Shown here piece after piece: positions 53,105-63,533 of a DNA stretch of 64,000 nt (positions are counted from its first letter, which is position 1; every line of letters starts with the position of its first letter). The notes beneath the pieces were generated by a model. It did not search any database. It had not been told where the DNA came from and worked only from the letters and a program-made list of their open reading frames with translations. The position numbers were made by a program, and so were the translations under genes. The stretch is from Acidobacteriota bacterium (GTDB lineage: Bacteria > Acidobacteriota > Terriglobia > Acidiferrales > UBA7541), in the NCBI GenBank assembly GCA_013289835.1, contig JABCZG010000006.1:124001-188000 (forward strand), read 5' to 3'.

Positions 53105-54189
53105 TGCAATAGCAGGAACTCCGCGCTGAAGCCGGGCCCAAACGCCGCGGCCACGGCATACTCACCGGCCTTGAGGGGCCGCTTCTCCAGCCACTCCTGC
53201 AAGATGAAGAGGATCGTCGCGCTGGAAAGATTACCCACGTTGCCGAGAATGTCCCAGGAAGGCTGGGTCTCGCACTTTTTCAGGCCCAGTTCGATTTCCA
53301 CATTCCCCAGTAACCGCGCGCCACCGGGATGCAGGATCCACCCTTTTATTTCTTCGCGCTTCCGGCCGTGGCGCTCGAGGAAGCCGGAAACCAGGCCGCC
53401 GATCTTTTTGCCGATCATTTCCGGAACGTCCTTGGCCAGCAGGATGTGGAAACCGGAATCTTTCAGGTCAAAGCCCATGGCGCCAAGGGAATCCGGAAAT
53501 GTGTAGGTTTCCGAGACGAGAATCTTTGGTCCGCGCGCTTGCTTGCCGCTGACGATTACCGCGGCTGCACCGTCGCCAAAGAGAATCGAGGAAATCAAGT
53601 TGGCCTGCGAAATATCTTTGCGCTGGAACGTGAGCGAGGGCAGCTCCACAGCGATGATCAGCACGTTTCCACCGGGGCGCGCGCCGAGGAATTCCGCGGC
53701 GCGTCCCAGGGCCATTGCTCCCGCGGCACAACCCAGTTCGGTAAACGGCATTCGCCGCACGTCGGACCGAAAACCCATGAGATTGATCAGGTGCGCGTCG
53801 AGCGATGGAATCATGAAGCCGGTGCAGGACACCGTAATGATCAGGTCGATGTCCTCCGGCTTCAGGCCGGCGCGCTCCAGGCATTTCTCGGCGGCTTCGC
53901 GTCCGAGCTTTACCGCGTGCTCGATGTATTCGTTGTTTGTCTTTTCCAGGGGGCGCGGTTCGATGGTGTAGTCGAGAGGAAAAATCGAGCGGCGCGTGTG
54001 CACCTGGGCGTTGTCGACGATGCTCATCATGGCTTCGAGGCGGCGGTCGGGAATGTCGAACACGCGCCCCATATAGACCTTCACGTCGTCCCGGGTGATC
54101 GTATGGGGAGGGAGCGCCGTCGCGGTCGCGACGATTGTGGGATGCGGTGCTACGGCCGTACCTATGGGTCGATCACTCGCGGATGCCAT
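53095..54189 (-). CDS. Type III polyketide synthase (chalcone/stilbene synthase family)
   Basis: This 364-aa protein has the complete Cys-His-Asn triad: Cys154 (ELGCAAGA), His287 (WILHPGG) and Asn320 (GNVGNLSSAT). It is of the bacterial alkylresorcinol/alkylpyrone type rather than plant chalcone synthase by gene context. It would extend fatty acyl-CoA starters with malonyl-CoA to make alkylpyrones or resorcinols. It heads an operon with ICMT and a TPR protein. An ATG at 54189 starts the gene. Confidence 0.93.
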   Translation of the reverse strand: MASASDRPIGTAVAPHPTIVATATALPPHTITRDDVKVYMGRVFDIPDRRLEAMMSIVDNAQVHTRRSIFPLDYTIEPRPLEKTNNEYIEHAVKLGREAAEKCLERAGLKPEDIDLIITVSCTGFMIPSLDAHLINLMGFRSDVRRMPFTELGCAAGAMALGRAAEFLGARPGGNVLIIAVELPSLTFQRKDISQANLISSILFGDGAAAVIVSGKQARGPKILVSETYTFPDSLGAMGFDLKDSGFHILLAKDVPEMIGKKIGGLVSGFLERHGRKREEIKGWILHPGGARLLGNVEIELGLKKCETQPSWDILGNVGNLSSATILFILQEWLEKRPLKAGEYAVAAAFGPGFSAEFLLLQWT

Positions 54190-54447
54190 CAGTCTCCTTG
54201 AAGAACTATGCCGGAAGCGGCCGCTGCAACGTCCCGTGAGCCAATAGGGTGAGGCGTTTCCGGCGCCCCTGCATTCGAACCTCTGACTTTACATCATTCG
54301 TTGCAGGGAGTGCTAGTTTGCAGTTGTACCGTATGGAACTGTTCCTTAAGATTTTCTCACAGAATGGTTGTTCGTTGTTTCTTCTCCGCCATTCCGTCGA
54401 GGACGCCCGGGAGGAGTGTGCTAGATTCGTTCCGAAAGAGGGGCCTA

Positions 54448-55542
54448 ATGAATGCATCCTTGTTTCGATCTTCGATCCTGTTCGCGTCCATCTGTGTTTT
54501 GACAAGCCTTCCCTCCTCGGGCCAGCAAGCAGCAATTCCCGCCACGACGGAAGGCGATTATGTCGTCAAGAACTTCAGATTCCAGTCCGGCGAGTCGTTG
54601 CCCGAATTGCGGCTTCACTACACGATGCTCGGCAAGCCCGCGCGCGACGCGCAGGGCCGCGTCACGAACGCTGTGTTGATTCTTCACGGCACCGGTGGCA
54701 CGGGGCATCAGTTCCTCACGCCAATTTTCGCGAATGAACTATTTGGACCGGGGCAACTGCTCGATGCCACGCGGTACTTCATCATCCTTCCCGACGGCAT
54801 CGGCCACGGCAAATCCTCGAAGCCCAGTGACGGATTGCACGCGCATTTTCCGCAGTACGACTATGACGACATGGTGGCCGCGCACTACGCGCTGCTCAAG
54901 GAGGGTCTCGGCGTCAACCATTTGCGCCTCATTCTCGGCACGTCCATGGGCTGCATGCATTCTTTCGTGTGGGGAGAAACGTATCCGGACTTCATGGACG
55001 CGCTAATGCCGCTGGCCTGCCAGCCGGTGGAGCTCGCCGGGCGCAACCGCATCTGGCGCAAGATGGTGATGGACGCGATTCGCAACGATCCCGACTGGAA
55101 GGGCGGAGAGTACTCGTCGGAGCCGCAGCAGGCGATGCGCACCGCGCTGGATTTTCTCTTGATCGCGGGGAGCGCGCCGCTGTACATGCAGAAAACGCTT
55201 CCCACGCGAGACGCCGCGGACAAATATCTGGATGATTATTTCAAGTCGCGCCTGGCAGGGCTGGACGCCAACGACTTCTTGTATCAGGTGAATGCTTCGC
55301 GCAACTACGATCCTTCGCCACAACTGGAGAAGATCACCGCGCAGGTCATGTACATCAATTCTGCGGACGACTTCATCAATCCGCCCGAGCTGGGCGTCGC
55401 CGACCGCGAAATCAAGCGAGTGAAGAACGGCCGGTTTGTGCTTCTGCCCATCAGCGACGAAACACGCGGCCACGGCACGCATACGCGCGCAGTCGTCTGG
55501 AAGCAATACCTGGCAGAATTGCTCGAAAAGTCAGCGCATTAG
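54448..55542 (+). CDS. Secreted homoserine-acetyltransferase-like alpha/beta hydrolase
   Basis: This 364-aa protein has a signal peptide (SSILFASICVLTSLPSSGQ, about residues 8-26) and a MetX-like alpha/beta fold with nucleophile Ser in LGTSMGCMHS, Asp in NSADDFINPPE and His in RGHGTHT. MetX proper is cytoplasmic; export suggests a hydrolase role. GAGGGG four bases before the ATG supports the start. It is divergent from the PKS gene over a 258-base gap in which no gene is seen. Confidence 0.85.
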   Translation: MNASLFRSSILFASICVLTSLPSSGQQAAIPATTEGDYVVKNFRFQSGESLPELRLHYTMLGKPARDAQGRVTNAVLILHGTGGTGHQFLTPIFANELFGPGQLLDATRYFIILPDGIGHGKSSKPSDGLHAHFPQYDYDDMVAAHYALLKEGLGVNHLRLILGTSMGCMHSFVWGETYPDFMDALMPLACQPVELAGRNRIWRKMVMDAIRNDPDWKGGEYSSEPQQAMRTALDFLLIAGSAPLYMQKTLPTRDAADKYLDDYFKSRLAGLDANDFLYQVNASRNYDPSPQLEKITAQVMYINSADDFINPPELGVADREIKRVKNGRFVLLPISDETRGHGTHTRAVVWKQYLAELLEKSAH

Positions 55543-55563
55543 AAAATCTAAACGCAGCTTGTC

Positions 55564-57396
55564 TTAAGTAGTCGCTTGGCTGGCGCGGATTTCCTGCCAG
55601 CGGCGGGGGCGCTTGTTGGCTTGCAAGACTTTTTTGCGCAAGCGGATCGATTTCGGGGTGATTTCAACGAATTCGTCGTCGGCGATGAATTCGATGGCCT
55701 GCTCGAGGCTGAGTTCGCGGTGCGGAATCAGGCGGATGGCTTCGTCGGCGCTGGATGAGCGCATGTTGGTCTGCTTCTTTTCCTTGGTGACGTTCACGTC
55801 CATGTCCTGTTCGCGCGAATTTTCGCCTACGATCATGCCTTCATAGACTTCAATCGCGGGGCCGATGAACAGTTCGCCGCGCTCCTGGATGTTCCACAAA
55901 GCAAACGCGGTGGAGGGGCCGCTGCGGTCCGCGACTAGCGCGCCGGTGGGGCGGAGCGCCATCTCTCCGCCGTATTCCATCCAGCCTTCGAAAATCGAAT
56001 GAATCAGCGCCGTGCCGCGCGTGTCCGTCAGCAACTGGCTGCGAAGGCCGATCAATCCGCGCGAAGGAATTTTGAAGTCCAAGCGCACGCGGCCGGAGCC
56101 GTGATTGCTCATCTTGATCATCTCGCCGCGGCGGCTGCCCACCGTTTCCATAATGATGCCGATGAAATTCTCCGGGACGTCGATGACCAGGCGCTCCAGC
56201 GGTTCCAGTTTCTTGCCGTTCTCCGTGCGCGTGACGATTTCCGGCTTGCCAACCATCAATTCGAAGCCTTCCCGTCGCATCGTCTCGATCAAAATCGCCA
56301 GCTGCAGTTCGCCGCGGCCGAGCACGCGGAACGATTCCGGCGTGTCGGTGTCCTCCACGCGAATGGAAACATTGGTGAGAAGTTCTTTTTGCAGGCGGTC
56401 GCGCAAGTCGCGCGAAGTAAGGTAGCTTCCTTCTTTGCCGGAGAGCGGGCTGCTGTTGACGGTAAAAATCATTGCCAGTGTCGGCTCGTCGATCAGCAGC
56501 GGCTCCAGCGGCATGGGGTTCGAAAGGTCCGTGATGCTTTCGCCGATGTTGATGCCTTCGACGCCAGCAATCGCCACGAGATCGCCCGCCGGGACGGCTT
56601 GCGCTTCATCGCGTTCGAGGCCTCGAAAGGTGTACAGCTTGGTGATGCGGGTTGGTACCAGTTTGCCGTCCAGCTTGACGATGCCTACGTCCGCGCCACG
56701 CTTCAACGTGCCATTGAAGACGCGCCCAATGGCGATGCGTCCGAGGAATTCGCTGTAATCCAGGTTCATCACCTGAATCTGCAGCACGCCTTCCGGATCG
56801 CCCGGAGGCGCGGGGATGTGCTTCACAATTGCTTCAAAGAGTGGGAGCAAATCCTTCGAACCGTCGCCCGGTTTCGCGTGCGCCACGCCGTCGCGGGCGT
56901 TGGTGTAAATCACGGGAAAGTCGAGTTGGTCTTCCGTGGCGTCCAAATCGATGAAGAGATCGTAGATTTCGTCGAGAACTTCTTTCGGGCGCGCGTCGGT
57001 GCGGTCGATTTTGTTCAGCACGATGACCGGAGGCAGTTTGGCCGCCAAAGCTTTTTGCAGAACGTAACGCGTCTGCGGCAGCGGGCCTTCGCTGGCGTCC
57101 ACCAGCACGACGACGCCGTCCACCATGCGCAGCGCGCGTTCCACTTCGCCGCCGAAGTCGCTGTGGCCCGGTGTGTCCACTATGTTGATCTTGGTGTCGT
57201 GGAAAAAGAGCGCGGTGTTCTTGGCCAGAATGGTGATGCCGCGCTCGCGTTCCAGGTCGTTCGAATCCATTACGCGCTCGACGAGCGCTTCATTGGCGCG
57301 GAAAATCCCGCTTTGCCGCAGCATGGCGTCGACCAGCGTCGTTTTGCCGTGGTCCACGTGCGCGATGATGGCGATGTTGCGAATCTGTTGACTCAT
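55564..57396 (-). CDS. typA: Ribosome-associated GTPase TypA/BipA
   Basis: This 610-aa GTPase has G1 [10 protein letters not shown]3 [10 protein letters not shown] and G4 NKID, then EF-G-like domains and the BipA-specific C-terminal domain. It binds ribosomes and helps 50S assembly and stress growth. The ATG at 57396 is chosen because GTPase sequences start there; upstream frame sequence adds no family homology. It ends 20 bases from the convergent hydrolase gene. Confidence 0.95.
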   Translation of the reverse strand: MSQQIRNIAIIAHVDHGKTTLVDAMLRQSGIFRANEALVERVMDSNDLERERGITILAKNTALFFHDTKINIVDTPGHSDFGGEVERALRMVDGVVVLVDASEGPLPQTRYVLQKALAAKLPPVIVLNKIDRTDARPKEVLDEIYDLFIDLDATEDQLDFPVIYTNARDGVAHAKPGDGSKDLLPLFEAIVKHIPAPPGDPEGVLQIQVMNLDYSEFLGRIAIGRVFNGTLKRGADVGIVKLDGKLVPTRITKLYTFRGLERDEAQAVPAGDLVAIAGVEGINIGESITDLSNPMPLEPLLIDEPTLAMIFTVNSSPLSGKEGSYLTSRDLRDRLQKELLTNVSIRVEDTDTPESFRVLGRGELQLAILIETMRREGFELMVGKPEIVTRTENGKKLEPLERLVIDVPENFIGIIMETVGSRRGEMIKMSNHGSGRVRLDFKIPSRGLIGLRSQLLTDTRGTALIHSIFEGWMEYGGEMALRPTGALVADRSGPSTAFALWNIQERGELFIGPAIEVYEGMIVGENSREQDMDVNVTKEKKQTNMRSSSADEAIRLIPHRELSLEQAIEFIADDEFVEITPKSIRLRKKVLQANKRPRRWQEIRASQATT

Positions 57397-57497
57397 AGTT
57401 TCTGCTTCTTCTGATCCCGGTCCAGCCGGTTTCCAGTCCTCTAAAGACAAAAATAGCTGCTGAAACAACCAGCAGCCTTGACGAATGTACCTATCTG

Positions 57498-57520
57498 TAG
57501 GTTGACCGCCTGGCGGTCAC
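57498..57520. repeat. Short palindrome upstream of typA
   Basis: TGACCGCC (57503-57510) pairs with GGCGGTCA (57512-57519), preceded by GTAG. It resembles the palindrome family of the translation cluster but has no CTAC tail. Confidence 0.5.
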
Positions 57521-57636
57521 ACATCCTTAGGTGCGGTGCAGCAAGTTATAGTTTACCAGACTCGCTGGATTTGCAGGCAACAAAGTAAGACGGACATTCC
57601 TGCCTGTCCTCTATGTTATGAGGCTGCATTCGAAGG

Positions 57637-57663
57637 GGACAGACAAGACTGTCTGTCCTACTC
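57637..57663. repeat. Palindromic intergenic repeat, member 9
   Basis: GGACAGAC (57637-57644) pairs with GTCTGTCC (57651-57658), followed by TACTC. It overlaps the stop codon of the ADOP permease gene. A related but imperfect GGACATT/GTCC copy lies at about 57590-57610. Confidence 0.6.
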
Positions 57664-60300
57664 GACGCGAAGGGCGATGATCGGATCGACGCGCGCGGCA
57701 CGACGGGCTGGGACATAGCACGCCAGCAGTGTGGCCGCACTCAGCATGAGGGCTACTCCGACAAACGTCAGCGGATCGGTCGGCCCCACTTCGAAAAGAA
57801 GCTTTTGAAGGAGCCGTGTGAGTGCAAATGCGCCGAACAGACCGAGCGCGATACCAACAACCGCAAGCGCCATGCCCTGGCCCAAAATCATGCGGAGGAT
57901 TTCTCCGGGGCGGGCGCCGATGGCCATGCGCACGCCGATCTCATGCCTTCGCTGGCCGACAGCCAGCGCCATCACTCCGCCAATCCCTGTTGCGGCAATG
58001 GTCAGCGCCAACAAGGCGAAAATGCTCAACAAATTTGACGTGAGCCGCGGCGCAGCCATCGATTCGGCCCGCACTTGCTCCATGGAACGCACACGCGCGG
58101 CGGGCTGATTGGGATCCACCGCATACAAGAGTTCGATGATTCCGCGCGCCACGCTCATCGGCTCGACCGACGTCTTGACTTCCACGATGGCGTCCAACAG
58201 CGGGCTCTGCGCCAGCGGCACGTAAATCTCTTCCACGGCATCCTTATCCAACCCGTACTGTTTTACGTCGCCTGCGACACCGATAATCTGCGTCCACGTT
58301 TTTCCGCCATCCACGGAGAATCGCTTCCCGATCGGATCCTGCGCGCCCCAGAAGTGTCGCGCCGCGGTGAGGTTCACCACGGCCACATTCGGCGTATCCG
58401 GCCGATCGCTGCGCAGGAAGGCACGTCCTTCGAGCATGGGGATACGCAGGGTATCGAAATAGGACTCGCTCACGACGCGAAAATCGGCGATCGGGAGCGT
58501 TTGTCCCGGCACGGGTGGCTGCCCTTCGATCTGAAAATCCCCCAACATTCGCATGCCCGTGGTTAGTGGAATCATCATTGAGGCTGCGGCGGATTTCACT
58601 CCGTTCTGCGCCTGGACTTTCTCAAGAAAGTTCTCGAAGAACGCGCGCTGCTTGTCATTGGTGTTGTATTTGGTGAAATCCAGGCCAATCTGCATGGTCA
58701 GAACGTTTTCCGGCTGGAAGCCCGGGTCCACATGCTGCAGCTTCTGGAAACTGCGCAGCATCAGTCCCGCGCCAATCAAGAGGAGAAAGGACACCGCCAC
58801 TTGCGCGACGATCAACAGGCTGCGTATCCTTCGCCTGCCGATCCCCATCGTGGATTGCGCGCTGCCTTCTTTCAAGCCGTCTACTACCGAGTCGCGAGCG
58901 GCCAGCGCGGGCGCCGTTCCGGAAAGCACGCTGGTGAGCACCGCTACCGCCAGCGTGAAGAGCAGCACCGTGCTATCCATGTGAATTTCCCGAGCCCGTG
59001 CCGTGAATCTTGCTGCAAAATTCACCAGCAAATCCAGCGCGCCCCAGGAAAAAAGCAGACCCAGCCCGCCGCCAATTAGCGCGAGCAGCGAACTCTCCGT
59101 CAGCAATTGGCGGAACATGCGCACGCGTCCGGCGCCCAGTGCCGCGCGAACGGCCAGTTCGCGTTCCCGGCGCACCATGCGCGCGAGGTTCAGATTTGCC
59201 ACATTGGCGCAGGCGATGAGCAGCACGAATCCCGCCGCACCGAGCAGCACCAGCATTGTCGGGCGCGCGTTGTGCGTTAGCTCTTCCTGGAGCGACGCGG
59301 CACGGATGGAGTAATCGAAGGCCGACGGATAATCCTTGGGGTAAGCCCGCTGCAGATTGGCCGCGACGTTATTCAAATCCGCTCGCGCCTCGGTCACGCG
59401 GATTCCCGGCTTCATGCGCCCGAATACTTGCATCATGCGTGCTTGCCGGTTGGCGATGAACGCAGGACGCGAGCGAAATGGGCACGCCGTCGTCGGCATG
59501 TACACATCGTTCTCATCGGGATATTGCGGCACCGGTGGCAGGACGCCGATGACCGTGTGAGGCTTGTCGTTCATGGTGAACGTTTTGTTCACGACTGTGG
59601 GATCGCCACCAAAACTCCGAATCCAGTATTCGTAACTAAGCATTAAGACCGCGGGAGCGCCCGGCTGCTCGTCCGCGGAGCGAAACGAGCGGCCGAACAG
59701 CGGCTTTACGCCGAACACGTCGAAGTAATTCCAGCTCACCACGCCAGTTTCCACGCGCTCCGGCTCGCTGCGACCCAGCAGGATGAAATTCATGTTGTGA
59801 TATTCGACCAAGCCATCGAGCGAATGGCTTTGGGTACGGTAGTCGCTGGTTTCTGCGACGGAGAAGGGCTGATGCAGGACTCCCGCACGCGGCGCCTGCT
59901 GTTCCAGCGTCAGCAGGCGGTCGCCGTTTGCGTACGGCAGTGGTTTCAGCAATACCGCGTTGACCACGCTGAAGATTGCGGAATTCGCGCCGATTCCCAG
60001 GCCTAGCGTGAGCACCGCCGCCAGCGTGTATCCCGGATTCTTGCGCATCATGCGCAGCGCAAAGCGCGCATCCTGCGCGAACATGGCGGCGTGCTCGCTG
60101 GGCGCGGTCTTAAAAATTCCCACGAGCGTTTCCCACCAGAGCCGCAAAACACCTGCGGCTCCGCCACGGCGCCCCGCTTCCTTGTGTTGCTCGTGGAAAA
60201 CTGTCTCCATCTCTGGACCGAAATCGCTCCGGAAATCGAAAGGCAGAAGTTTCAGAAGTGCGCGGTACAATCGTGTCGCACGGGAATCGTTTGCGGCCAT
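57658..60300 (-). CDS. MacB-type ADOP permease
   Basis: This 880-aa protein matches the acidobacterial duplicated orphan permease type: an N-terminal region of about 75 residues (LPFDFRSDFGPEMETVF), then two permease halves. Each half has an FtsX/MacB-like core with the ACANVANLNLARM and LTIAATGIGGVMALAVGQRRHEIGVRMAIGA motifs. No ATPase is encoded nearby. It probably exports or senses something at the membrane with a separate ATPase. AGGAGG six bases before the ATG at 60300 supports the start. PadR lies 85 bases upstream on the same strand, a standard pairing. Confidence 0.9.
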   Translation of the reverse strand: MAANDSRATRLYRALLKLLPFDFRSDFGPEMETVFHEQHKEAGRRGGAAGVLRLWWETLVGIFKTAPSEHAAMFAQDARFALRMMRKNPGYTLAAVLTLGLGIGANSAIFSVVNAVLLKPLPYANGDRLLTLEQQAPRAGVLHQPFSVAETSDYRTQSHSLDGLVEYHNMNFILLGRSEPERVETGVVSWNYFDVFGVKPLFGRSFRSADEQPGAPAVLMLSYEYWIRSFGGDPTVVNKTFTMNDKPHTVIGVLPPVPQYPDENDVYMPTTACPFRSRPAFIANRQARMMQVFGRMKPGIRVTEARADLNNVAANLQRAYPKDYPSAFDYSIRAASLQEELTHNARPTMLVLLGAAGFVLLIACANVANLNLARMVRRERELAVRAALGAGRVRMFRQLLTESSLLALIGGGLGLLFSWGALDLLVNFAARFTARAREIHMDSTVLLFTLAVAVLTSVLSGTAPALAARDSVVDGLKEGSAQSTMGIGRRRIRSLLIVAQVAVSFLLLIGAGLMLRSFQKLQHVDPGFQPENVLTMQIGLDFTKYNTNDKQRAFFENFLEKVQAQNGVKSAAASMMIPLTTGMRMLGDFQIEGQPPVPGQTLPIADFRVVSESYFDTLRIPMLEGRAFLRSDRPDTPNVAVVNLTAARHFWGAQDPIGKRFSVDGGKTWTQIIGVAGDVKQYGLDKDAVEEIYVPLAQSPLLDAIVEVKTSVEPMSVARGIIELLYAVDPNQPAARVRSMEQVRAESMAAPRLTSNLLSIFALLALTIAATGIGGVMALAVGQRRHEIGVRMAIGARPGEILRMILGQGMALAVVGIALGLFGAFALTRLLQKLLFEVGPTDPLTFVGVALMLSAATLLACYVPARRAARVDPIIALRVE

Positions 60301-60385
60301 GGCGTCCTCCTGGGGCGCCACCACGCGCCGCACTTCGGTCCACTCGCTGTCTCCGGAAGGTGCTCGCCCGGCTCCGGGAATCCTC

Positions 60386-60754
60386 TTACGCCGTGCGCGT
60401 TTTTTTCAGCAGGTTGCGCGACCTGGCGATGGACAGCACTTCATCCATGCGCTCCGCTTCCTCGGCGGCTACTTGGCGGCCTTGCGGCGTCAAACGGTAA
60501 TAGCGGCGGCGCTCGTCGTCATCGGATTCCGCCGGCCGGGAACGCAGCTCTGAGATGAGGCCATCATTCAGCAGGCGTTTGATTATTCCGTATAACGTGC
60601 CGGTGCTCAGGCGGACCTTTCCGCCGGTGCGCAGCTCGACCTCTTTCAAAATGGCATAGCCGTGCAGATCGTCGCCGGCCAAAGCCAGCAGAACGTGAAA
60701 CATCGCCGGCGTAAGCGGCCCGTAAGGATCCATGGTGTTTTGCGCGGTACCCAA
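60386..60754 (-). CDS. PadR-family transcriptional regulator, TTG start
   Basis: This 122-aa PadR protein has the winged helix (LTPAMFHVLLALAGDDLHGYAIL and TGTLYGIIKRLLNDGLI) and a C-terminal helix dimerisation arm. It typically represses the transporter gene next to it and itself. The TTG at 60754 is preferred because AGGAG stands nine bases upstream; the ATG at 60733 has none. A good promoter (60794-60821) lies upstream. Confidence 0.9.
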   Translation of the reverse strand: MGTAQNTMDPYGPLTPAMFHVLLALAGDDLHGYAILKEVELRTGGKVRLSTGTLYGIIKRLLNDGLISELRSRPAESDDDERRRYYRLTPQGRQVAAEEAERMDEVLSIARSRNLLKKTRTA

Positions 60755-60793
60755 GTAGGTCAGCTCCTGTGGAGATCCATTCTGTCGTCATAC

Positions 60794-60821
60794 GCTATAT
60801 CGGCGCACGCCATAGTGTCAA
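60794..60821 (-). promoter_or_regulatory. PadR-ADOP promoter
   Basis: On the minus strand TTGACA (60816-60821) is followed after 16 bases by TATAGC (60794-60799). The start would be about 40 bases before the PadR start codon. This is the expected place for PadR autorepression, but no clear operator is named. Confidence 0.75.
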
Positions 60822-61331
60822 GCAGAAAATTGATCTTTCCACGGGTAAGCTCTCGCCACCTTCCCGATCGCGGCGTGCAGCGATTTCACGCAAGCAGATT
60901 TTCAAGCTAAGGGGAGACAACTGATCAATGAAAGCTGAATCAAAGAGTTTACGCAGGAAAGATGCTTGCCTTCAGGCAGGCTCGAAATATCCGCGCCCCG
61001 ACTCTTAGGTAGGAACTGGTTCAGAGGGCGTGGACGCGGATATCTCGATGGTTCTTGGGACTACGGGCTTTAAATAGTATGTTCCCCAAGTCCTCCTAGT
61101 GACGGCTAGGTTCCCGAAGCAACCAGTTGACGGAAGAACCTGATCCACGACGGGCTGGCTACATTCATTATCTTGGTCTCCTCGCAGCGTCAAACGAACT
61201 ACGTCTGAAACCTCTATGACCAGATAAAGCCCGTGCGTTCAGCATATTACATATGTAGATGAACTAACTCCTTTTCTTGCCGTGCTACGCGTGCTATAGT
61301 CTCACCCGCTCATTCCAGGGGACAACTTTTC
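60822..61331. other. Gene-poor gap upstream of the winged-helix gene
   Basis: I see no supported gene. A 62-codon frame on the minus strand (61005-61193) is unrecognised. A TACATATGTA palindrome lies at 61248-61257, about 75 bases before the winged-helix start, and a GCCTTCAGGCAGGC element lies near 60970. Otherwise no structure is seen. Confidence 0.4.
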
Positions 61332-63533
61332 GTGGAGCCCGGCGTCGACCCCAAGGTTTCGCTTCGATTCGGCCTTTACCAGGTGGATCTAGTCCAAGGT
61401 GTGTTGTCCCGCCAGGGAGTGCGGGTCAAGCTGCAAGAGCAGCCCTTCCGCATCCTCGCCCTCCTCTTGCAAAAGCCTGGCGAAATCGTTACGCGCGAAG
61501 ATCTTCGGCAGGAGCTGTGGCCCGAAGGCACGCACGTCAATTTTGATGGCAGTCTGAATGCTGCCCTGAAAAAGCTTCGCGCCGCCCTCCAGGATGACGC
61601 AGAAAACCCAAGATTTATCGAAACCGTCCCTCGCCAGGGTTATCGGTTTCTGGCGCCAGTCCAGTCCGTCCAGGGTTCTTCCGGTGTTGCTGTCCTATCG
61701 CCAAATGACTCCGCCGTAACATCTGACGAAACCCTCGAAGTTCGTCTCCATTTGCAACCGGAATTCTCGCCCGAACGCGCCGCGGAGCTCTCGAAAGAGC
61801 GAAGAAAAGCCGAGCTGGCTGTGAAATGGACGGACATCACGCTTCTCACATGCGCGATTGTGTTCGCTTCCTGGCTTCTCTTCTTCATCGTCTATCCCGT
61901 CCCGCGGCCCAGCGTGGAGCGCATGACGCGCATCACTAATGCAGGAGGGATTGATGAATGGGGAGGAATCGTTTCCGACGGCACGAGGATTTTCTTCCTC
62001 GAGCGAGACGGCGGGCACTGGAATCTCATGCAAACTTCCGTCGAGGGCGGCAATGCCGAAAAACTCTCCGCACCATTTGAAAACACTCGCATCTTCGGTA
62101 TTTCTCCGGATCATTCGCAGTTTCTGATCGGGCAGTTCACGCGGCGAGATGATGAAATGCCGCTCTGGCTGTGGCCCGTGCAAGGCGGCGAGCCGCGTCG
62201 CATGGGTGAAGCCGTTGGCCATGATCCCGCTTGGTCTCCGGATGGCAGCCAAATTATTTTTGTCCGAGGAAGAAGTCTCTATACCATTCACCCTGACGGA
62301 ACTCAACTGCACGAGTTGGCCCACGGTCCGGGACTTCCGCACTATCCGGCGTGGTCCCCCGACGGCGAAACGATACGATTCAGCATGGACCGCCGCGAGG
62401 ACAATTCGCAGGCGGTCTGGGAAATGGCGGCGGATGGTTCAGGATTGCATCCCATTCTTGCCAGCGGCAGGACACCTACTTCGCAATCCGCCGGTCAATG
62501 GACCGCCGATGGCAGGTACTTTCTCTTTTCAGGGTGTGAAAGCTACGACTGCAACCTCTGGGGCATCCGCGAGAGCTGGAACTGGTTCCGCCGCGCGCAT
62601 CACGATCCCGTGCAGTTGACACATGGCCCCGACTCCTTGCATGTTGCCATTCCCGCGCAAGCGGGAGCGCGCGTCTTTGCCTTCAGCTTCCGCTCTCATC
62701 GTGAGTTGCAAAAAATCGAACCCCAATCGCATCAGGCCGAATCATTGATTTTGAACGCCAACGCCGAAGAGGCCGGAGTTTCCCCTAACGGACGCTTGGC
62801 TCTCTACACCGATCGTCCCGATGGCTCGCTCTGGCGCAGCGGCATTGATGGAAACCAGCGCCTTCGTTTGACCAAGCCTCCGTTAGTCGCATCCGCCCCA
62901 CACTGGTCCCGGGACGGCAAGCAAATCCTGTTCACAGGCGTGCGCCCGGGACATCCGCGGCAGATTTATTTTCTCTCCGCGGACGGCGGCGCTCTGCGTG
63001 CCGTTCTCCCGGAAGGCCGCGAAGCTTCCGACGCGGACTGGTCACCGGACGCCACGCAAATTGTCGTCAGCATGCGTGAACAAAAAACGCAACCCAAGTT
63101 CGGAATCTATCTGTTCAAATCGAGCACCGGCGAATGGTCCTTGCTCCCAGATTCGAGGGGATTGATCGCGCCGCGCTGGTCACCGAATGGTAGGTACATT
63201 GCCGCTTTGGACGAAACGAATCACCGGCTTCTGCTCTACGATTTCCAGACGGAAAAATGGACGGACCTTGCCGAAGGGGGGTTCCTGGGCGCCCCTTTCT
63301 GGGTTCCGGACTCATCCGCAGTTTACTTTCAGGATCAGCTCGACAGTCAGCAAGCCATATTTCGCGTAAAGCTGGCAAATCGCGAAGTGGAAAGAGTCTT
63401 TGGCTGTGGCGAGATTCTTCGCAGCAGTCCTTCGCATTGCATCTTTAGCGGTCTCGGCACGGATGGTTCTCTTTACGTGATGCTTGAGCTGGGCCTCACC
63501 GATATCTACGCGCTAGACCTCGATCTACCCTGA
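61332..63533 (+). CDS. Membrane-anchored winged-helix regulator with beta-propeller (CadC-like)
   Basis: This 733-aa protein starts at a GTG and has an OmpR-type winged-helix domain (VRVKLQEQPFRILALLLQ, REDLRQELWP, LNAALKKLRAALQD, RQGYRF; about residues 10-110). A single transmembrane segment follows (LLTCAIVFASWLLFFIVY, about 178-195), then a large WD40/PD40-type propeller (HDPAWSPDGSQIIFV, PAWSPDGETIRFS, HWSRDGKQILF). It is a one-component sensor: DNA binding inside, sensing outside. The ligand is unknown. AGGGG about 11 bases before the GTG is the only ribosome binding site. Confidence 0.85.
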   Translation: MEPGVDPKVSLRFGLYQVDLVQGVLSRQGVRVKLQEQPFRILALLLQKPGEIVTREDLRQELWPEGTHVNFDGSLNAALKKLRAALQDDAENPRFIETVPRQGYRFLAPVQSVQGSSGVAVLSPNDSAVTSDETLEVRLHLQPEFSPERAAELSKERRKAELAVKWTDITLLTCAIVFASWLLFFIVYPVPRPSVERMTRITNAGGIDEWGGIVSDGTRIFFLERDGGHWNLMQTSVEGGNAEKLSAPFENTRIFGISPDHSQFLIGQFTRRDDEMPLWLWPVQGGEPRRMGEAVGHDPAWSPDGSQIIFVRGRSLYTIHPDGTQLHELAHGPGLPHYPAWSPDGETIRFSMDRREDNSQAVWEMAADGSGLHPILASGRTPTSQSAGQWTADGRYFLFSGCESYDCNLWGIRESWNWFRRAHHDPVQLTHGPDSLHVAIPAQAGARVFAFSFRSHRELQKIEPQSHQAESLILNANAEEAGVSPNGRLALYTDRPDGSLWRSGIDGNQRLRLTKPPLVASAPHWSRDGKQILFTGVRPGHPRQIYFLSADGGALRAVLPEGREASDADWSPDATQIVVSMREQKTQPKFGIYLFKSSTGEWSLLPDSRGLIAPRWSPNGRYIAALDETNHRLLLYDFQTEKWTDLAEGGFLGAPFWVPDSSAVYFQDQLDSQQAIFRVKLANREVERVFGCGEILRSSPSHCIFSGLGTDGSLYVMLELGLTDIYALDLDLP

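Noticed and set aside
55999..57414. Long plus-strand open frame opposite typA
   Set aside because: Antisense to typA, His/Arg/Val-rich, no motif.
61005..61193. 62-codon minus-strand frame in the gap before the winged-helix gene
   Set aside because: No ribosome binding site and no recognised family; could be a remnant but cannot be supported.
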